NCBI GenBank assembly: GCA_020634375.1
Contig: JACKBX010000011.1
Coordinates: 62,001 to 126,000, forward strand
Direction: 5' to 3'
DNA: 64,000 nt
DNA from: Ardenticatenaceae bacterium
Lineage (GTDB): Bacteria; Chloroflexota; Anaerolineae; Promineifilales; Promineifilaceae
Shown here: positions 23,965 to 33,485 of the stretch, in pieces
How positions within the stretch are numbered: the first letter of the stretch is position 1
How the letters are laid out: every line of letters begins with the position of its first letter
Notes under the pieces: generated by a model
Told to the model about the DNA's origin: nothing
Database searches by the model: none
What the model saw: only the letters and a program-made list of their open reading frames with translations
Position numbers and translations under genes: made by a program

Positions 23965-25003
23965 AACTGCTTCTTTCCGCTTCATCAGGTAAGGTGCGTT
24001 CCCTCGGCCATTCGCGGTTGATGTTCTGGCGCATTTTTTCCAGGTAAGCCTGCTCCAAATCAATGCCGGTATAATTGGCGAGTTTGAGCGTGTAGGCCAG
24101 CAAATCGGCCAGTTCACTGCGCAGTCCGGCGCGGTGGCGGTTGATGGCTTCCTGGTGGGCTTCGTGTGGGGAACGGCCGTCGCCCATCAAACGCCGCCCA
24201 TCGCCCCACATCTTCACCAACTCGCTGGCGATCTCGCCCATTTCTTCTGTGAGCAAAATGTAGTTGAAAAAGAGGTCAGGGTCGAAGTTTTTACTGGCAT
24301 CAAGCTGACGATGGAACTCCTGGTAAGCGGGCAGTTTGCCCTGCTGCAACAGCCGCGACTGCGATTCGGATTCGGGCGGCGCTGTGGGGGCATGGTGCGC
24401 CAGCGCCGCCTGCACCTGCCCGATGACGTGCGCCAAATCCTCCTCATTTGCTAAAAAGTCGAGGTTGCTAACGTCAATATTCAGCACGGGGATGTCTTGC
24501 AAATGGGAGAGCCACGCCTGGTAGGCGGCGGCCAGTTCGCGGATGTATTCGGGGTCCATGTCCCGCTCGTAGGGGCGGTCGCGCAGGGCGATGCGGCGCA
24601 TCACTACCTCGTGGTCGGCCTTGAGGTAGACGATGAGATTGGGTTTGGGGATTTTCTCGGAGAGGGCGGCATGGACACGGCCGTACATCGCCAGCTCGTC
24701 ATCCTTCAAATTCAGCCAGGCAAACAGCTCGTCTTTAGCAAAGGTGTAATCCGATACCAGCGGGCCGCGCTTCAGCGCCTCCGGAACAGCCTTATTCTGC
24801 TGATGATAGCGACTGAGCAAAAAGAACAACTGCGTCTGAAAAGCATACCGCTCCCGATCCTGGTAAAAGTTGGAGAGGAACGGGTTTTCCTCAAACACCT
24901 CCAGCAGCAGGTTGGCATTGGTAAATTTGCCTTGCAGCAAGCGTGCCAGCGTGGTCTTCCCCACGCCAATGACGCCCTCTATAGCGATGAAATGATTGGT
25001 CAT
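23963..25003 (-). CDS. Deoxynucleoside kinase fused to a MazG-like NTP pyrophosphohydrolase domain
   Basis: This is about 346 residues from the ATG at 25003, which has GAGGACACT before it. Residues 1-210 are a deoxyadenosine/deoxycytidine kinase (dNK family): P-loop EGVIGVGKTTLA, the FEENPFLSNFYQD substrate region, and RDRPYERDM with the LID arginines. A linker of about 25 residues (QSRLLQQGKLP) leads to an all-alpha domain with NYILLTEEMGEIASELVKMW and RSELADLLAYTLKLANYTG, the EExxE and ExxD metal motifs of the MazG/dUTPase-like group. The fusion joins dNMP formation to dNTP clean-up on one chain. The kinase half resembles dAK/dGK of low-GC Gram-positives. Confidence 0.85.
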   Translation of the reverse strand: MTNHFIAIEGVIGVGKTTLARLLQGKFTNANLLLEVFEENPFLSNFYQDRERYAFQTQLFFLLSRYHQQNKAVPEALKRGPLVSDYTFAKDELFAWLNLKDDELAMYGRVHAALSEKIPKPNLIVYLKADHEVVMRRIALRDRPYERDMDPEYIRELAAAYQAWLSHLQDIPVLNIDVSNLDFLANEEDLAHVIGQVQAALAHHAPTAPPESESQSRLLQQGKLPAYQEFHRQLDASKNFDPDLFFNYILLTEEMGEIASELVKMWGDGRRLMGDGRSPHEAHQEAINRHRAGLRSELADLLAYTLKLANYTGIDLEQAYLEKMRQNINREWPRERTLPDEAERSS

Positions 25004-25124
25004 AGTGTCCTCGTGTGTCAAGTATTTAAGTGCTGTCATCAACTCCTGTCTACGGTAAAGGATTCTGCCAAATGAACCACTTATCGTCAACGGTAATGGG
25101 GAATGACGGCGATTCGTGATTGAC

Positions 25125-25180
25125 GATTTTGGATTGACGGCTTACGATACGGGCAAATCATAAGCTGTCAATCTAAAATC
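25125..25180. repeat. GATTGAC-word hairpin in a divergent promoter region
   Basis: Arms of about 24 bases (left 25125-25148 with TTTTGGATTGACGGC, right 25157-25180 with GCTGTCAATCTAAAA) pair at about 20 positions, most exceptions being G-T. The loop is 8 bases. The same GTCAATCGTCAAT word appears in the short gap at 22907-22925. Confidence 0.75.
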
Positions 25181-25201
25181 ATAAGTTCTGTGTGGCATGT
25201 T

Positions 25202-26836
25202 ATGAAGTTTAGTCGCTTATCGCCAATATTTTTTGAAGCTAATTTCATTGGCTTGTTTGGAAAGGTTTTGAGCTTGGTGGTGATTTTGGTTGGCTGTATG
25301 GGGCAATCGGAATCTGTGGCGACGCCAACGGCCGTTTCTTTCACCACCTCCACACCTCACGATGCTATTCTCACCGTTGGCCTGGCAACCGACTCAATTG
25401 TCACGCTAGACCCGGCAGCTTACAGTGACCGCACGACAGAAACCGTCATCCGCAATATTTTTGATGGGCTGGTTACGCGCACTGTTGACAATCAGGTTGT
25501 ACCCGAATTGGCGCAATCGTATCGTTGGCTAGATGACACAACCGTCGAGTTCAAATTGAAGCAGAATGTGCAATTTCACAATGGCGATCCGTTTACGGCC
25601 GTTGATGTGGCCTTCACGTTTGACCGGCTGTTGAACCAGGACATCGGCGCACCGCGACGGGTTTTTGTGCAGGGCATTGAGCGCGTTGAGATGATAGATG
25701 ACTACACCGTGCGCTTTCATCTCAACCAGCCCTGGCCGGTCTTTTTACAACTACTGGTGCATACGCAAGTTGTGCCGCAGGGGTATGTAACGGCCGTTGG
25801 CGACGCTGCATTTGCCCAACACCCCATTGGCACCGGCCCTTTTCGGTTTACCTCCGGTAAATTGGATGATGAGATTGTCCTCACGCGTTTCGACAATTAC
25901 TATGGCGGCGCGGATGAATTGTTACCCGTTGGCCCACCTTTGTTAGCTGGCGTGGTGTTCCGCATGATGCCGAACACGACTGAGCGTTTACAAGCCTTGC
26001 AAACAGGTGAAGTTCAGATTATCCAAAATGTGCCGCCAACGGCCGTTCCCATCCTTCTCGATAATCCCAATTTGACCATCAAAACAGTCGTTGGCACACG
26101 CCCCAAATTCATCGACCTCAACGTCAGTCGTCCCCCCTTCGACGATATTCGAGTGCGGCAAGCAATGGGCTATGCCATCGATACCGAAGCCTTACTGCAA
26201 GAAATTGCCAACGGCTACGGTATTTTGATGGCCGGGCCATTCTCTCCAGCAAACCAATTTGCAGACCCCACTCGATTTCCCGGAAATTACGATCCGCAGC
26301 GGGCACAAGTGCTGTTAGCCGAAGCGGGATACGCACCTGCGGACATTGTCTTTACGCTGGACACGACAGAAGCTAATGAGGCATTAGCCGAGGCAATCGC
26401 CGCTCAATTAAACGGCTTGGGGATGCAGGTAGAAGTTAAAACCTGGGAATATGATGTGATTAAACCCCAGTTACTGGCCTGTCAACGCCAGGCGTTTGTC
26501 CATGATTGGGGAGACTCTGCTTTTGATCCGGTTGGCTATGTAGAGGCAAAATGGCAAACGCAGCAGCCGGGCACATCGGCAGGGCGGGGAAATTATGCCT
26601 GCTACTCGAACGCCAGGGTGGATGCCTTAATTGATGAGGGAGCTGTCGCGTCGGATCAGCAACAACGTCAAGGGATATATAATGAGGTTCAACAGCTGAT
26701 TCAAGTGGATGCCCCCACCATCTTTCTGTATGTGCCTCAAGAGGTGGAAGCGGCGTCCTCGCGGGTTCATAATTGGCAGCCTAGCCCAGACGGCCGTATC
26801 AATTTGCATGATGTGTGGATGACAGACACAGAATGA
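25202..26836 (+). CDS. Extracellular solute-binding lipoprotein (peptide/nickel ABC type, family 5)
   Basis: This is about 544 residues. The N-terminus has a hydrophobic segment ending in the lipobox LVVILVGC, so the protein is exported and lipid-anchored. The SBP_bac_5 fold follows: ETVIRNIFDGLVTR, the VEFKLKQNVQFHNGDPFTAVDVAFTFDRLL region (read in parts), HPIGTGPFRF, and IRVRQAMGYAIDTEAL. No ABC permease or ATPase gene is adjacent. Instead it lies 19 bases before a dCache-type sensor kinase in the same direction, so it may present a ligand to that sensor rather than feed a transporter. The start (25202 or GTG at 25190) lacks a strong ribosome-binding site. Confidence 0.88.
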   Translation: MKFSRLSPIFFEANFIGLFGKVLSLVVILVGCMGQSESVATPTAVSFTTSTPHDAILTVGLATDSIVTLDPAAYSDRTTETVIRNIFDGLVTRTVDNQVVPELAQSYRWLDDTTVEFKLKQNVQFHNGDPFTAVDVAFTFDRLLNQDIGAPRRVFVQGIERVEMIDDYTVRFHLNQPWPVFLQLLVHTQVVPQGYVTAVGDAAFAQHPIGTGPFRFTSGKLDDEIVLTRFDNYYGGADELLPVGPPLLAGVVFRMMPNTTERLQALQTGEVQIIQNVPPTAVPILLDNPNLTIKTVVGTRPKFIDLNVSRPPFDDIRVRQAMGYAIDTEALLQEIANGYGILMAGPFSPANQFADPTRFPGNYDPQRAQVLLAEAGYAPADIVFTLDTTEANEALAEAIAAQLNGLGMQVEVKTWEYDVIKPQLLACQRQAFVHDWGDSAFDPVGYVEAKWQTQQPGTSAGRGNYACYSNARVDALIDEGAVASDQQQRQGIYNEVQQLIQVDAPTIFLYVPQEVEAASSRVHNWQPSPDGRINLHDVWMTDTE

Positions 26837-26855
26837 ACGTTTAATAACTTGGGAG

Positions 26856-29800
26856 ATGCCTACTTTGTCCAACTTGCGGTGGCGGGGATTACGCAGCAAA
26901 ATTATCGCCTGGTTTTTTGTGCCAACAGTCATGATTTTATTGACGGTTGCCTGGGTGATTTTTGCCGCTTATCAACAAGTGACAGAAAACGCAGCCATTG
27001 AGCGTAATCATGCCCTAACTACCCTGGCGGCCGTGCAATATACCACTGAACTGGGAACTTATACCGATTTACTGCGCGAATATACGGCTCTTTTCGCTGA
27101 ACCGGATACGCTTAGTGAAGCCAATATGTCTTATTTGCAAGAGGTATTATCTGCTTCACGCGGCCGTTTTGAATTATTTGATGGCGGTGTGTTAGTTATC
27201 AACAATCTGGGTACGGTAGTTGGGGCCGAACCGGCACGACCCGATGTGCTGGGCGAAAATTGGGCCGCACACCCCTATTTCCGCGATATGCTGCGAACGC
27301 CCAAGGAATCGTTTTCTGACGTGACAATAGATGGCCTTGATCATGCAGAGGTGATTGTCGTCTCTGTACCTGTTGTAGGGCGGCAGGGGCAATTTTTGGG
27401 TCTTATTGCTGGATTGCTGCGCCTAACAGGAACGGCGAGCAGTTCACTGGTGCAGGGTGCATCTCAATTGGAAGGCGGTGGGGAGATAACGTATTTGGTG
27501 GATAGCAACGGCCGTATCCTCTACCATCCTGATGCCACGCAAATTGGTGCCGACCTATCTAACTATGATGTCGTACAGCGCGTCACCAGTGGGCAGTCTG
27601 ATGCCATTCGCACACAGTCAAGAGACGGCCGTCAAATTGTCGCCAGCTTCGTCCCCATTCCCAACACACCTTGGGGCATGGTCAGCGAACAAGAATGGGA
27701 TGCCCTAATCAGCGCAAATCAGGGATATGGCACCTACCTCCTTTTGCTGCTCATCATGAGCGTCATCTTGCCCGCCATCGTCGTCGCCATCGGGCTGCGC
27801 CAGATTCTGCGGCCAATTGAACAATTGAATCAGGCCGCCCAACAAGTTGCTCACGGCAAATTTGGGCATACCCTGGAAGTAAAGACCGGGGATGAGATTG
27901 AAGCACTAACCAAACAATTCAATCACATGTCCCTACAGCTCCAAGAAACCTACGCCAGTCTGGAACGCCAATTACACGAACAATTAGAAGCGCAAAACGC
28001 CTTGCGCAAAAGTGAAACCCGTTACCGCACTCTGTTTGAAGAATCCCCCATCTCCCTTTGGGAAGAGGATTTTTCGGGTGCAAAACAGTGCGTTGAGCAA
28101 ATACGCGCTACCGGCGTCACCGATTTTCGCGCTTATTTTGCGTCTCATCCAGAAGTTATCACCCAATGTGCTGCCGGTGTGAACATTCTTAATGTCAACC
28201 GTGCTGCGATTAACCTATTGCAATATGAAAGCAAAGAGCCATTATTAACCCCTTTGGCACAGATTTTTAACGAACGTACTATCAAAACGTTCCGCGAGGA
28301 GTTGATTGCCCTGGCAGAGGGGCAAACCACATTTTTTATGGAAGCAAGCGGGCTGACAGCGCATGGCATTCCCATCAATTTTGGCCTGCACCTGGCAATT
28401 GTGCCTGGTTATGAAGAAAGTTGGGAAAGGGTGTTTATTTCACTCACCGACATCACGCAGCGAGTGCGAATGGAAAATGAACTGCGTGAGCATCAGGAAC
28501 ATTTGGCAGACCTGGTAGCGGCACGGACGGCGGAACTCACCATCAGTAACCAACAATTGGCGCAAGAAATTGAAGAACACCGACGCACGGAAACAGCTCT
28601 TGAAGAAAATTTGAGCCGTTCGGAAACACTTCACCGGTTTAGCCGTGCGCTGATTAATTTTGAAGACCTGTCTGATTTGCTGCAAACGGTGGTAGATAGT
28701 GTGGCTGAGGCGTTGCCAGCTAATCGTATCGTGTTGTATTTGTTGGATCAGGAAACGGAAAAAATAACCCATGCGGTGAGGGGTGGCAAAAATAGAGAGC
28801 AAGTTTCTGAGCCTGATTATAAGGAGTTGCAGGCAGGGCTGACGGGTTGGGTTTTGCGTGAAGGGGAACCGGCGCTGTCTCCGAAAGATGTGCTTGATCC
28901 ACGTGAGAGTACGGCCGTGCAGCAGCGACGCATGGAAACAAACTGTGGCGCAATCATTGTTGTGCCTTTGCAATATGGCTCCCGCCTAATGGGAACGCTG
29001 ACAGCGATCAATTCCCCGGACGAACCGGATTTCAACCAGAAAGATGTGGATTTGGTGATGACGTTGGTGAATCAAACGGCCGTTGCCATTGAAACAGCCC
29101 GCTTATATGAAGAAACAGCGCGGCGAGCGCAGGAACTTGCCATTCTGTACGATGTCGGCCAGAAAATAACAGCCACACTGGACTTGGACATGATCTTGGA
29201 CACCATTGCCCAAGGCGCGGCCCAGGTTGCGCAGGCGGACAAAAGTCTGCTGCTGCTGGTTGACATGAAAAAGGAGAATTTACTCAAGACAGCAGGCTTC
29301 GGATACAGCCGCCAGGAATTAAATCGCCAATCCTATATTGAATGCCAGGATGGCATTAGTGGCTGGGTGTTGCAGAAACAAAAGCCAACGCTTTCGGCTG
29401 ATATTCAGACGGATGCACGCAATAAGGGCATTGCTTTGGTAAATGCGCAGCGCAGTCATGATAAATCGGCGGCGGTCGCGCCATTAATCATTGGGCAAGA
29501 AATGGTGGGAACGTTGACGGTGGTCAACGGCCGTGATAAATTCACATTCACCCCTGCTGATCTGAACCTGGTAACTATGTTAGCTGATCAGGCTGCCGCT
29601 GCCATTCACAACGGCCGTCTCTACGAAGCGGCGCAAGAGGCGGATCGGATCAAGTCTGCGTTTTTGGCCTCCATGTCACACGAACTGCGTACACCGCTCA
29701 ATTCCATCATCGGTTTCACCGGCATTATCTTGCAAGGGTTGGCCGGGCCACTCAATGATGAGCAAGCGAAGCAAATGCGCATGGTGCAGACCAGCGCCCG

Positions 29801-30335
29801 CCATCTGCTGGCTTTAATTAATGATGTATTGGACATCTCCAAAATTGAGGCCGGGCAGTTTAAAGTTGAAAAGGCGGATTTTGATATGCGTACGGCCGTT
29901 GAGAACGTCGTGCGTATTGTTCAACCTCTGGCCGATAAAAAGGAGCTGCCCTTGCAGGTAACAATAGCGACTGATGTGGGGCAGATTTGGAGCGACCAAC
30001 GGCGCGTGGAGCAAATTTTATTGAACTTGATCAACAACGCCATCAAGTTTACCGATGAGGGACAAGTAACGATCACTTGTGATGTTGACGAAGGCTGGTT
30101 ACAAGTAGATGTTACAGACACGGGTATTGGCATCCAGCTAGCATCTCAGCGACAATTATTCAAGCCATTTCAACAGGTAAACACCGGACTAGATCGCAAA
30201 CATGAAGGCACGGGACTAGGGCTTTCTATTTGCAAGCGCCTGGTGGAAATGTTGGGCGGTCAAATTTGGTTAGAGAGTGAGTGGCAAGTGGGGAGTACAT
30301 TTTCTTTTACTTTGCCGCTGACGGATGGTTCATAA
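26856..30335 (+). CDS. Multi-domain sensor histidine kinase (Cache-HAMP-PAS-GAF-GAF-HisKA-HATPase)
   Basis: This is about 1,159 residues. An N-terminal membrane helix (about residues 15-40) is followed by an extracytoplasmic Cache sensor (40-285) and a second helix (LLLLIMSVILPAIVVAIGL). HAMP (ILRPIEQLNQAAQQVAHGKFG), a PAS-like domain (RYRTLFEESPISLWEEDF), a coiled coil and two GAF domains lead to HisKA (FLASMSHELRTPLNSI) and HATPase (NLINNAIKFT, DTGIGI, GTGLGLSICK). There is no receiver on the protein; the single receiver gene starts 3 bases after the stop. GGGAG directly abuts the ATG at 26856, so the TTG at 26865 (9 bases away) may be the true start. Confidence 0.93.
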   Translation: MPTLSNLRWRGLRSKIIAWFFVPTVMILLTVAWVIFAAYQQVTENAAIERNHALTTLAAVQYTTELGTYTDLLREYTALFAEPDTLSEANMSYLQEVLSASRGRFELFDGGVLVINNLGTVVGAEPARPDVLGENWAAHPYFRDMLRTPKESFSDVTIDGLDHAEVIVVSVPVVGRQGQFLGLIAGLLRLTGTASSSLVQGASQLEGGGEITYLVDSNGRILYHPDATQIGADLSNYDVVQRVTSGQSDAIRTQSRDGRQIVASFVPIPNTPWGMVSEQEWDALISANQGYGTYLLLLLIMSVILPAIVVAIGLRQILRPIEQLNQAAQQVAHGKFGHTLEVKTGDEIEALTKQFNHMSLQLQETYASLERQLHEQLEAQNALRKSETRYRTLFEESPISLWEEDFSGAKQCVEQIRATGVTDFRAYFASHPEVITQCAAGVNILNVNRAAINLLQYESKEPLLTPLAQIFNERTIKTFREELIALAEGQTTFFMEASGLTAHGIPINFGLHLAIVPGYEESWERVFISLTDITQRVRMENELREHQEHLADLVAARTAELTISNQQLAQEIEEHRRTETALEENLSRSETLHRFSRALINFEDLSDLLQTVVDSVAEALPANRIVLYLLDQETEKITHAVRGGKNREQVSEPDYKELQAGLTGWVLREGEPALSPKDVLDPRESTAVQQRRMETNCGAIIVVPLQYGSRLMGTLTAINSPDEPDFNQKDVDLVMTLVNQTAVAIETARLYEETARRAQELAILYDVGQKITATLDLDMILDTIAQGAAQVAQADKSLLLLVDMKKENLLKTAGFGYSRQELNRQSYIECQDGISGWVLQKQKPTLSADIQTDARNKGIALVNAQRSHDKSAAVAPLIIGQEMVGTLTVVNGRDKFTFTPADLNLVTMLADQAAAAIHNGRLYEAAQEADRIKSAFLASMSHELRTPLNSIIGFTGIILQGLAGPLNDEQAKQMRMVQTSARHLLALINDVLDISKIEAGQFKVEKADFDMRTAVENVVRIVQPLADKKELPLQVTIATDVGQIWSDQRRVEQILLNLINNAIKFTDEGQVTITCDVDEGWLQVDVTDTGIGIQLASQRQLFKPFQQVNTGLDRKHEGTGLGLSICKRLVEMLGGQIWLESEWQVGSTFSFTLPLTDGS

Positions 30336-30338
30336 GTT

Positions 30339-30710
30339 ATGAAAGGGAAAATTCTTGTTATTGAGGATAATGAACAGAATTTGTATCTGACCCGCTTTAT
30401 TTTAGAAGCAAATGGGTATGAAGTCGTGGCTGCGCGTGACGGCCGTACCGGGGTAGATATGGCCGCGCAAGAAAGACCCGATCTCATCCTGTTAGACATT
30501 CAATTACCGGGCATGGACGGGTACACTGTTGCCAAGTCGCTGCGTGGCAATCCAGATTTGGATGACACCCCCATCGTCGCTGTCACCTCCTACGCTATGG
30601 TTGGCGACCGAGAACGTGGGTTAGAGGCAGGTTGTACCGGTTATATCGAAAAGCCAATTAACCCGGAAACATTTATGGCGGAAGTTGAAGAACATTTACC
30701 GCCAGCATAA
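30339..30710 (+). CDS. Single-domain response regulator (DivK-like receiver)
   Basis: This 123-residue stand-alone receiver has the acidic pocket VIEDNEQN, phospho-acceptor in LILLDIQLPGMDG, Thr in VAVTSYAM and Lys in GYIEKPINPE. It starts 3 bases after the upstream kinase stop, implying translational coupling and a cognate pair. With no output domain it should act as a phosphorelay carrier or by protein contact. The ACGGCCGT palindrome lies inside the gene (DGRTG codons). Confidence 0.93.
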   Translation: MKGKILVIEDNEQNLYLTRFILEANGYEVVAARDGRTGVDMAAQERPDLILLDIQLPGMDGYTVAKSLRGNPDLDDTPIVAVTSYAMVGDRERGLEAGCTGYIEKPINPETFMAEVEEHLPPA

Positions 30711-30797
30711 AATTAATCGAAAGAACTCGCGTGGAGGGCGAATTACTTCCTTCCGCGTCAAACTTTGCGCTGGCTATTTTTGGGAGGAGTGTGTCCA

Positions 30798-32546
30798 ATG
30801 GCCCATATCCTGATTGTGGATGATCTTGAGCAAAACTTGTATTTATTGGAAGTCTTGTTGAAAGGGCATGGCTATGCGGTGGAAACGGCCGTAAACGGAA
30901 CCAGTGCCTTACAAAAAGCCAAAGCAAACCCACCCAGCATGATCATCTCCGACATTCTCATGCCTGTCATGGATGGGTTCACCCTTTGCCGCCAATGGAA
31001 AGCAGACAATCAACTCAAACACATCCCCTTCATATTCTACACAGCCACCTACACAGACCCCCAAGACAGAGCCTTTGCCCTCAGCCTGGGCGCAGACAAA
31101 TTCCTGATCAAGCCATTAGAACCCGAACAACTGATCGCAGTGCTGCACGAAATCGAGCAAGAACAGGAACAAGAGCCACAAGGCGCCTCCCCAAAACCCG
31201 TCGTCGAAGAAACAACCTATTTTAAGCAGTACAACGAAACCCTGATCCGCAAACTAGAGAAAAAAATGATGGACCTAGAGCGGGCAAACCGGCGTTTGCA
31301 AACTCTTTACCAGGTCAGTATGAAATTAGCTGCGATTCAGCCACAAAAAGATTTAATCTCTCAGGCATTGAAAGCTGTAGTAGAAATTGTGGGCTACACA
31401 TACGCTGAGTTTTTTGCCTACGATGCACAAACAAAAATTTTCACCCTCCAAGTAGCCGTTGGGCAAGATCAAGAAACGCAGGCAGACGCCGCCTGCGGGC
31501 AAGAACGCAACCTGGTTGGTTTGAGCGAGCAACAACGAGAGCCACTCATTATCACTGATGCTCGAATCGATCCGCGTTGGATCCCAGAAAATATACCCGT
31601 CCAGTCGCTCTTATCTGTCCCCGTAATTTACAAAGAGCGTTTTATTGGCATGATTAGTTTCCTCAGCGCAAAAAGGGACGCTTTTACAGAAGAAGACGGC
31701 CGTAACGCCATGACGTTGGCAAATAATATTGCCGTTGCCATTGAAAACGCTCGCCTTTATGAAGAACAACAAGAATATTCCACTCGGCTTGAGGCAGAAG
31801 TAGCCACCCGCACGGCCGAGTTAACCACAGCCCTGGAAAAAGCCCAGGCAGCCGACCGCCTCAAATCCCAATTTGTATCCGATGTGAACCACGAATTGCG
31901 CACTCCGTTAAGCAACATTAAGCTGTATCTCAACCTGCTAGATCGCGGAAGCTCGGCCAACCGCCTCCGTTACCTCGATATATTGAATCGGGAAACTGGA
32001 CGCCTACAACGTCTCATCGAAGATATGCTTGATCTATCTCGCCTTGATGCGGATAAAACGCCCGCCAACCTCGAACCTGTTGACTTGAACGCCCTCATCG
32101 GCTCTCTTGTTCTGGAACGGGGTGGATTAGCGGCCGATAACAACCTGACCTTAGATTTTGAGTCGAATGAAACAATCCCACCCGTTTTAGCAGACCAACA
32201 GCTTATCTTTCAGGTGCTGACGAACCTTTTGATTAACGCCATTAATTACACCCAGTCAGGGGATGCGATTACACTGCATACAGACACAACCCAAAAAGGT
32301 GGAGAAATTTGGGTAACGGCCAGCATTACCGATACCGGGCCAGGCATTTCCAGCGAAGACCTGCCGCATCTTTTTGAACGCTTCTATCGCGGTCAGGCTG
32401 GCCGAAAGAGCAATGCGCCCGGTTCAGGGTTGGGATTAGCTATTTGTCAGGAAATCATTGAACGGCACAGTGGCCTAATTAATGTAACAAGCCGTGTAAA
32501 TGGTGGCTCTACCTTTACTCTTTATTTGCCTATTGCTAGAGCGTAA
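30798..32546 (+). CDS. Receiver-GAF-histidine kinase (REC-GAF-HisKA-HATPase)
   Basis: This is about 582 residues. The ATG at 30798 has GGGAGGAGTGTGTCC before it, so the longer frame to 30765 is rejected. The N-terminal receiver (ILIVDDLEQNLYLLEVL, IISDILMPVMDG, FLIKPLEPE) is intact. A coiled coil and a GAF domain with five cysteine/histidine-poor strands (about 205-345) follow, then HisKA (FVSDVNHELRTPLSNIKLYL) and HATPase (LLINAINYT, DTGPGIS, GSGLGLAICQ). It has no membrane span, and the receiver at the N-terminus suggests it is a downstream step of the preceding kinase/receiver pair. The whole set 25202-32546 reads as one signalling cassette. Confidence 0.92.
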   Translation: MAHILIVDDLEQNLYLLEVLLKGHGYAVETAVNGTSALQKAKANPPSMIISDILMPVMDGFTLCRQWKADNQLKHIPFIFYTATYTDPQDRAFALSLGADKFLIKPLEPEQLIAVLHEIEQEQEQEPQGASPKPVVEETTYFKQYNETLIRKLEKKMMDLERANRRLQTLYQVSMKLAAIQPQKDLISQALKAVVEIVGYTYAEFFAYDAQTKIFTLQVAVGQDQETQADAACGQERNLVGLSEQQREPLIITDARIDPRWIPENIPVQSLLSVPVIYKERFIGMISFLSAKRDAFTEEDGRNAMTLANNIAVAIENARLYEEQQEYSTRLEAEVATRTAELTTALEKAQAADRLKSQFVSDVNHELRTPLSNIKLYLNLLDRGSSANRLRYLDILNRETGRLQRLIEDMLDLSRLDADKTPANLEPVDLNALIGSLVLERGGLAADNNLTLDFESNETIPPVLADQQLIFQVLTNLLINAINYTQSGDAITLHTDTTQKGGEIWVTASITDTGPGISSEDLPHLFERFYRGQAGRKSNAPGSGLGLAICQEIIERHSGLINVTSRVNGGSTFTLYLPIARA

Positions 32547-32573
32547 CTCCCAGCTTTTGTTTGAATTCAGAAA

Positions 32574-32608
32574 CCGCGTTCCTTCTGAGGAACGCGGCTT
32601 CTTCTTCT
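32574..32608 (+). terminator. Terminator after the signalling cassette
   Basis: CCGCGTTCC and GGAACGCGG (9 bp, 6-base loop) are followed by CTTCTTCTTCT. On the other strand the stem is followed by TTTCTG, so it may also serve the convergent DUF4256 gene. Confidence 0.75.
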
Positions 32609-32634
32609 CATTTCGGCAAAGAAAAAGGTGAAAT

Positions 32635-33201
32635 TCAGACCCTGAGCGAGCCGCGGAATCCCCTGGCAGCGTAGTAAGAGGGAGCGCCGTTATGATACAC
32701 AAAAACAGTGTTGTAACGGCGATCACAAAAGAGAGCGCCGCCGAGTTTTCTAATATCCGCAGGCGTTTTTACCCAACTTGACGTCTTCGTATCAAAATTT
32801 CCAAGCGTTTGCAACACCCGATACTCTTCTTCCGTTAAAAGTTCAATGCCCATGTCCGCTGCCATATCCAGCGCATTATTTGCCGGTTTATGTTCCTTCC
32901 TCGACTCCAGCGCTTTACGGTCGTAACAAACACTTCTGCGACCTTTAGGGCTTTCCGCTGAACAATCATAAAAGATGTATGCGGCCGTCTTTTCATCATA
33001 GCCAACAACGTCTGGCTCGCCACCGGTTCGCTCCATTTGATGAAGTGACCACAGTTTTTCGCCGTTCGCTGTCAGCTTTGCTTGTACGGCCGTCCATTCA
33101 ACACCTGGATGGCGGTTCATGTTTTTCTCGAAACGAGCTTTTAATGCTTTGAGTAGTTCGTCACGTTGTTCTGATGATAACGCTTTATCGTTGCTATTCA
33201 T
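32635..33201 (-). CDS. DUF4256 family protein
   Basis: This is 188 residues from the ATG at 33201, which lies about 9 bases after AAAGGA; the longer frame to 33384 runs through a palindrome and is unlikely. The protein matches the DUF4256 pattern: LLKALKARFEKNMNRHPGVEW near the N-terminus, LWSLHQMERTGGEPDVVGYD, FYDCSAESPKGRRSVCYDR, AADMGIELLTEEEYRVLQ, and GALFCDRRYNTVFVYHNGA near the end. This family is conserved, soluble and of unknown function. It is monocistronic. Confidence 0.85.
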   Translation of the reverse strand: MNSNDKALSSEQRDELLKALKARFEKNMNRHPGVEWTAVQAKLTANGEKLWSLHQMERTGGEPDVVGYDEKTAAYIFYDCSAESPKGRRSVCYDRKALESRKEHKPANNALDMAADMGIELLTEEEYRVLQTLGNFDTKTSSWVKTPADIRKLGGALFCDRRYNTVFVYHNGAPSYYAARGFRGSLRV

Positions 33202-33338
33202 ATTGCTCATATCCTTTGCCCACAGCATGGACTTAATAAAGGAACACCGATCAAACAATTTACGAGACTGAGATTGGAGATTAAAGATTGGAGACTGGAC
33301 TAATCCCCTGTAAGTTATTGAATTTTCATTCCTTAACA

Positions 33339-33372
33339 AAATTTGACAAATCTCCAAAGATTTGTCAAATTT
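33339..33372. repeat. 15-bp-arm palindrome, AGATT/AATCT family
   Basis: AAATTTGACAAATCT and AGATTTGTCAAATTT are perfect inverted copies around CCAA. The arms carry the same word as at 21296, in the opposite orientation. Confidence 0.9.
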
Positions 33373-33485
33373 GAGAACCGCCAACTTGTTTTTGCACGAT
33401 TATTAAAATCAAGTTCTAGCGCTCTGGAAGCGCATTGCAGACCTCTACAACGGGGTTCTACTCTAACTCAAGTTGCCGCCATCAA

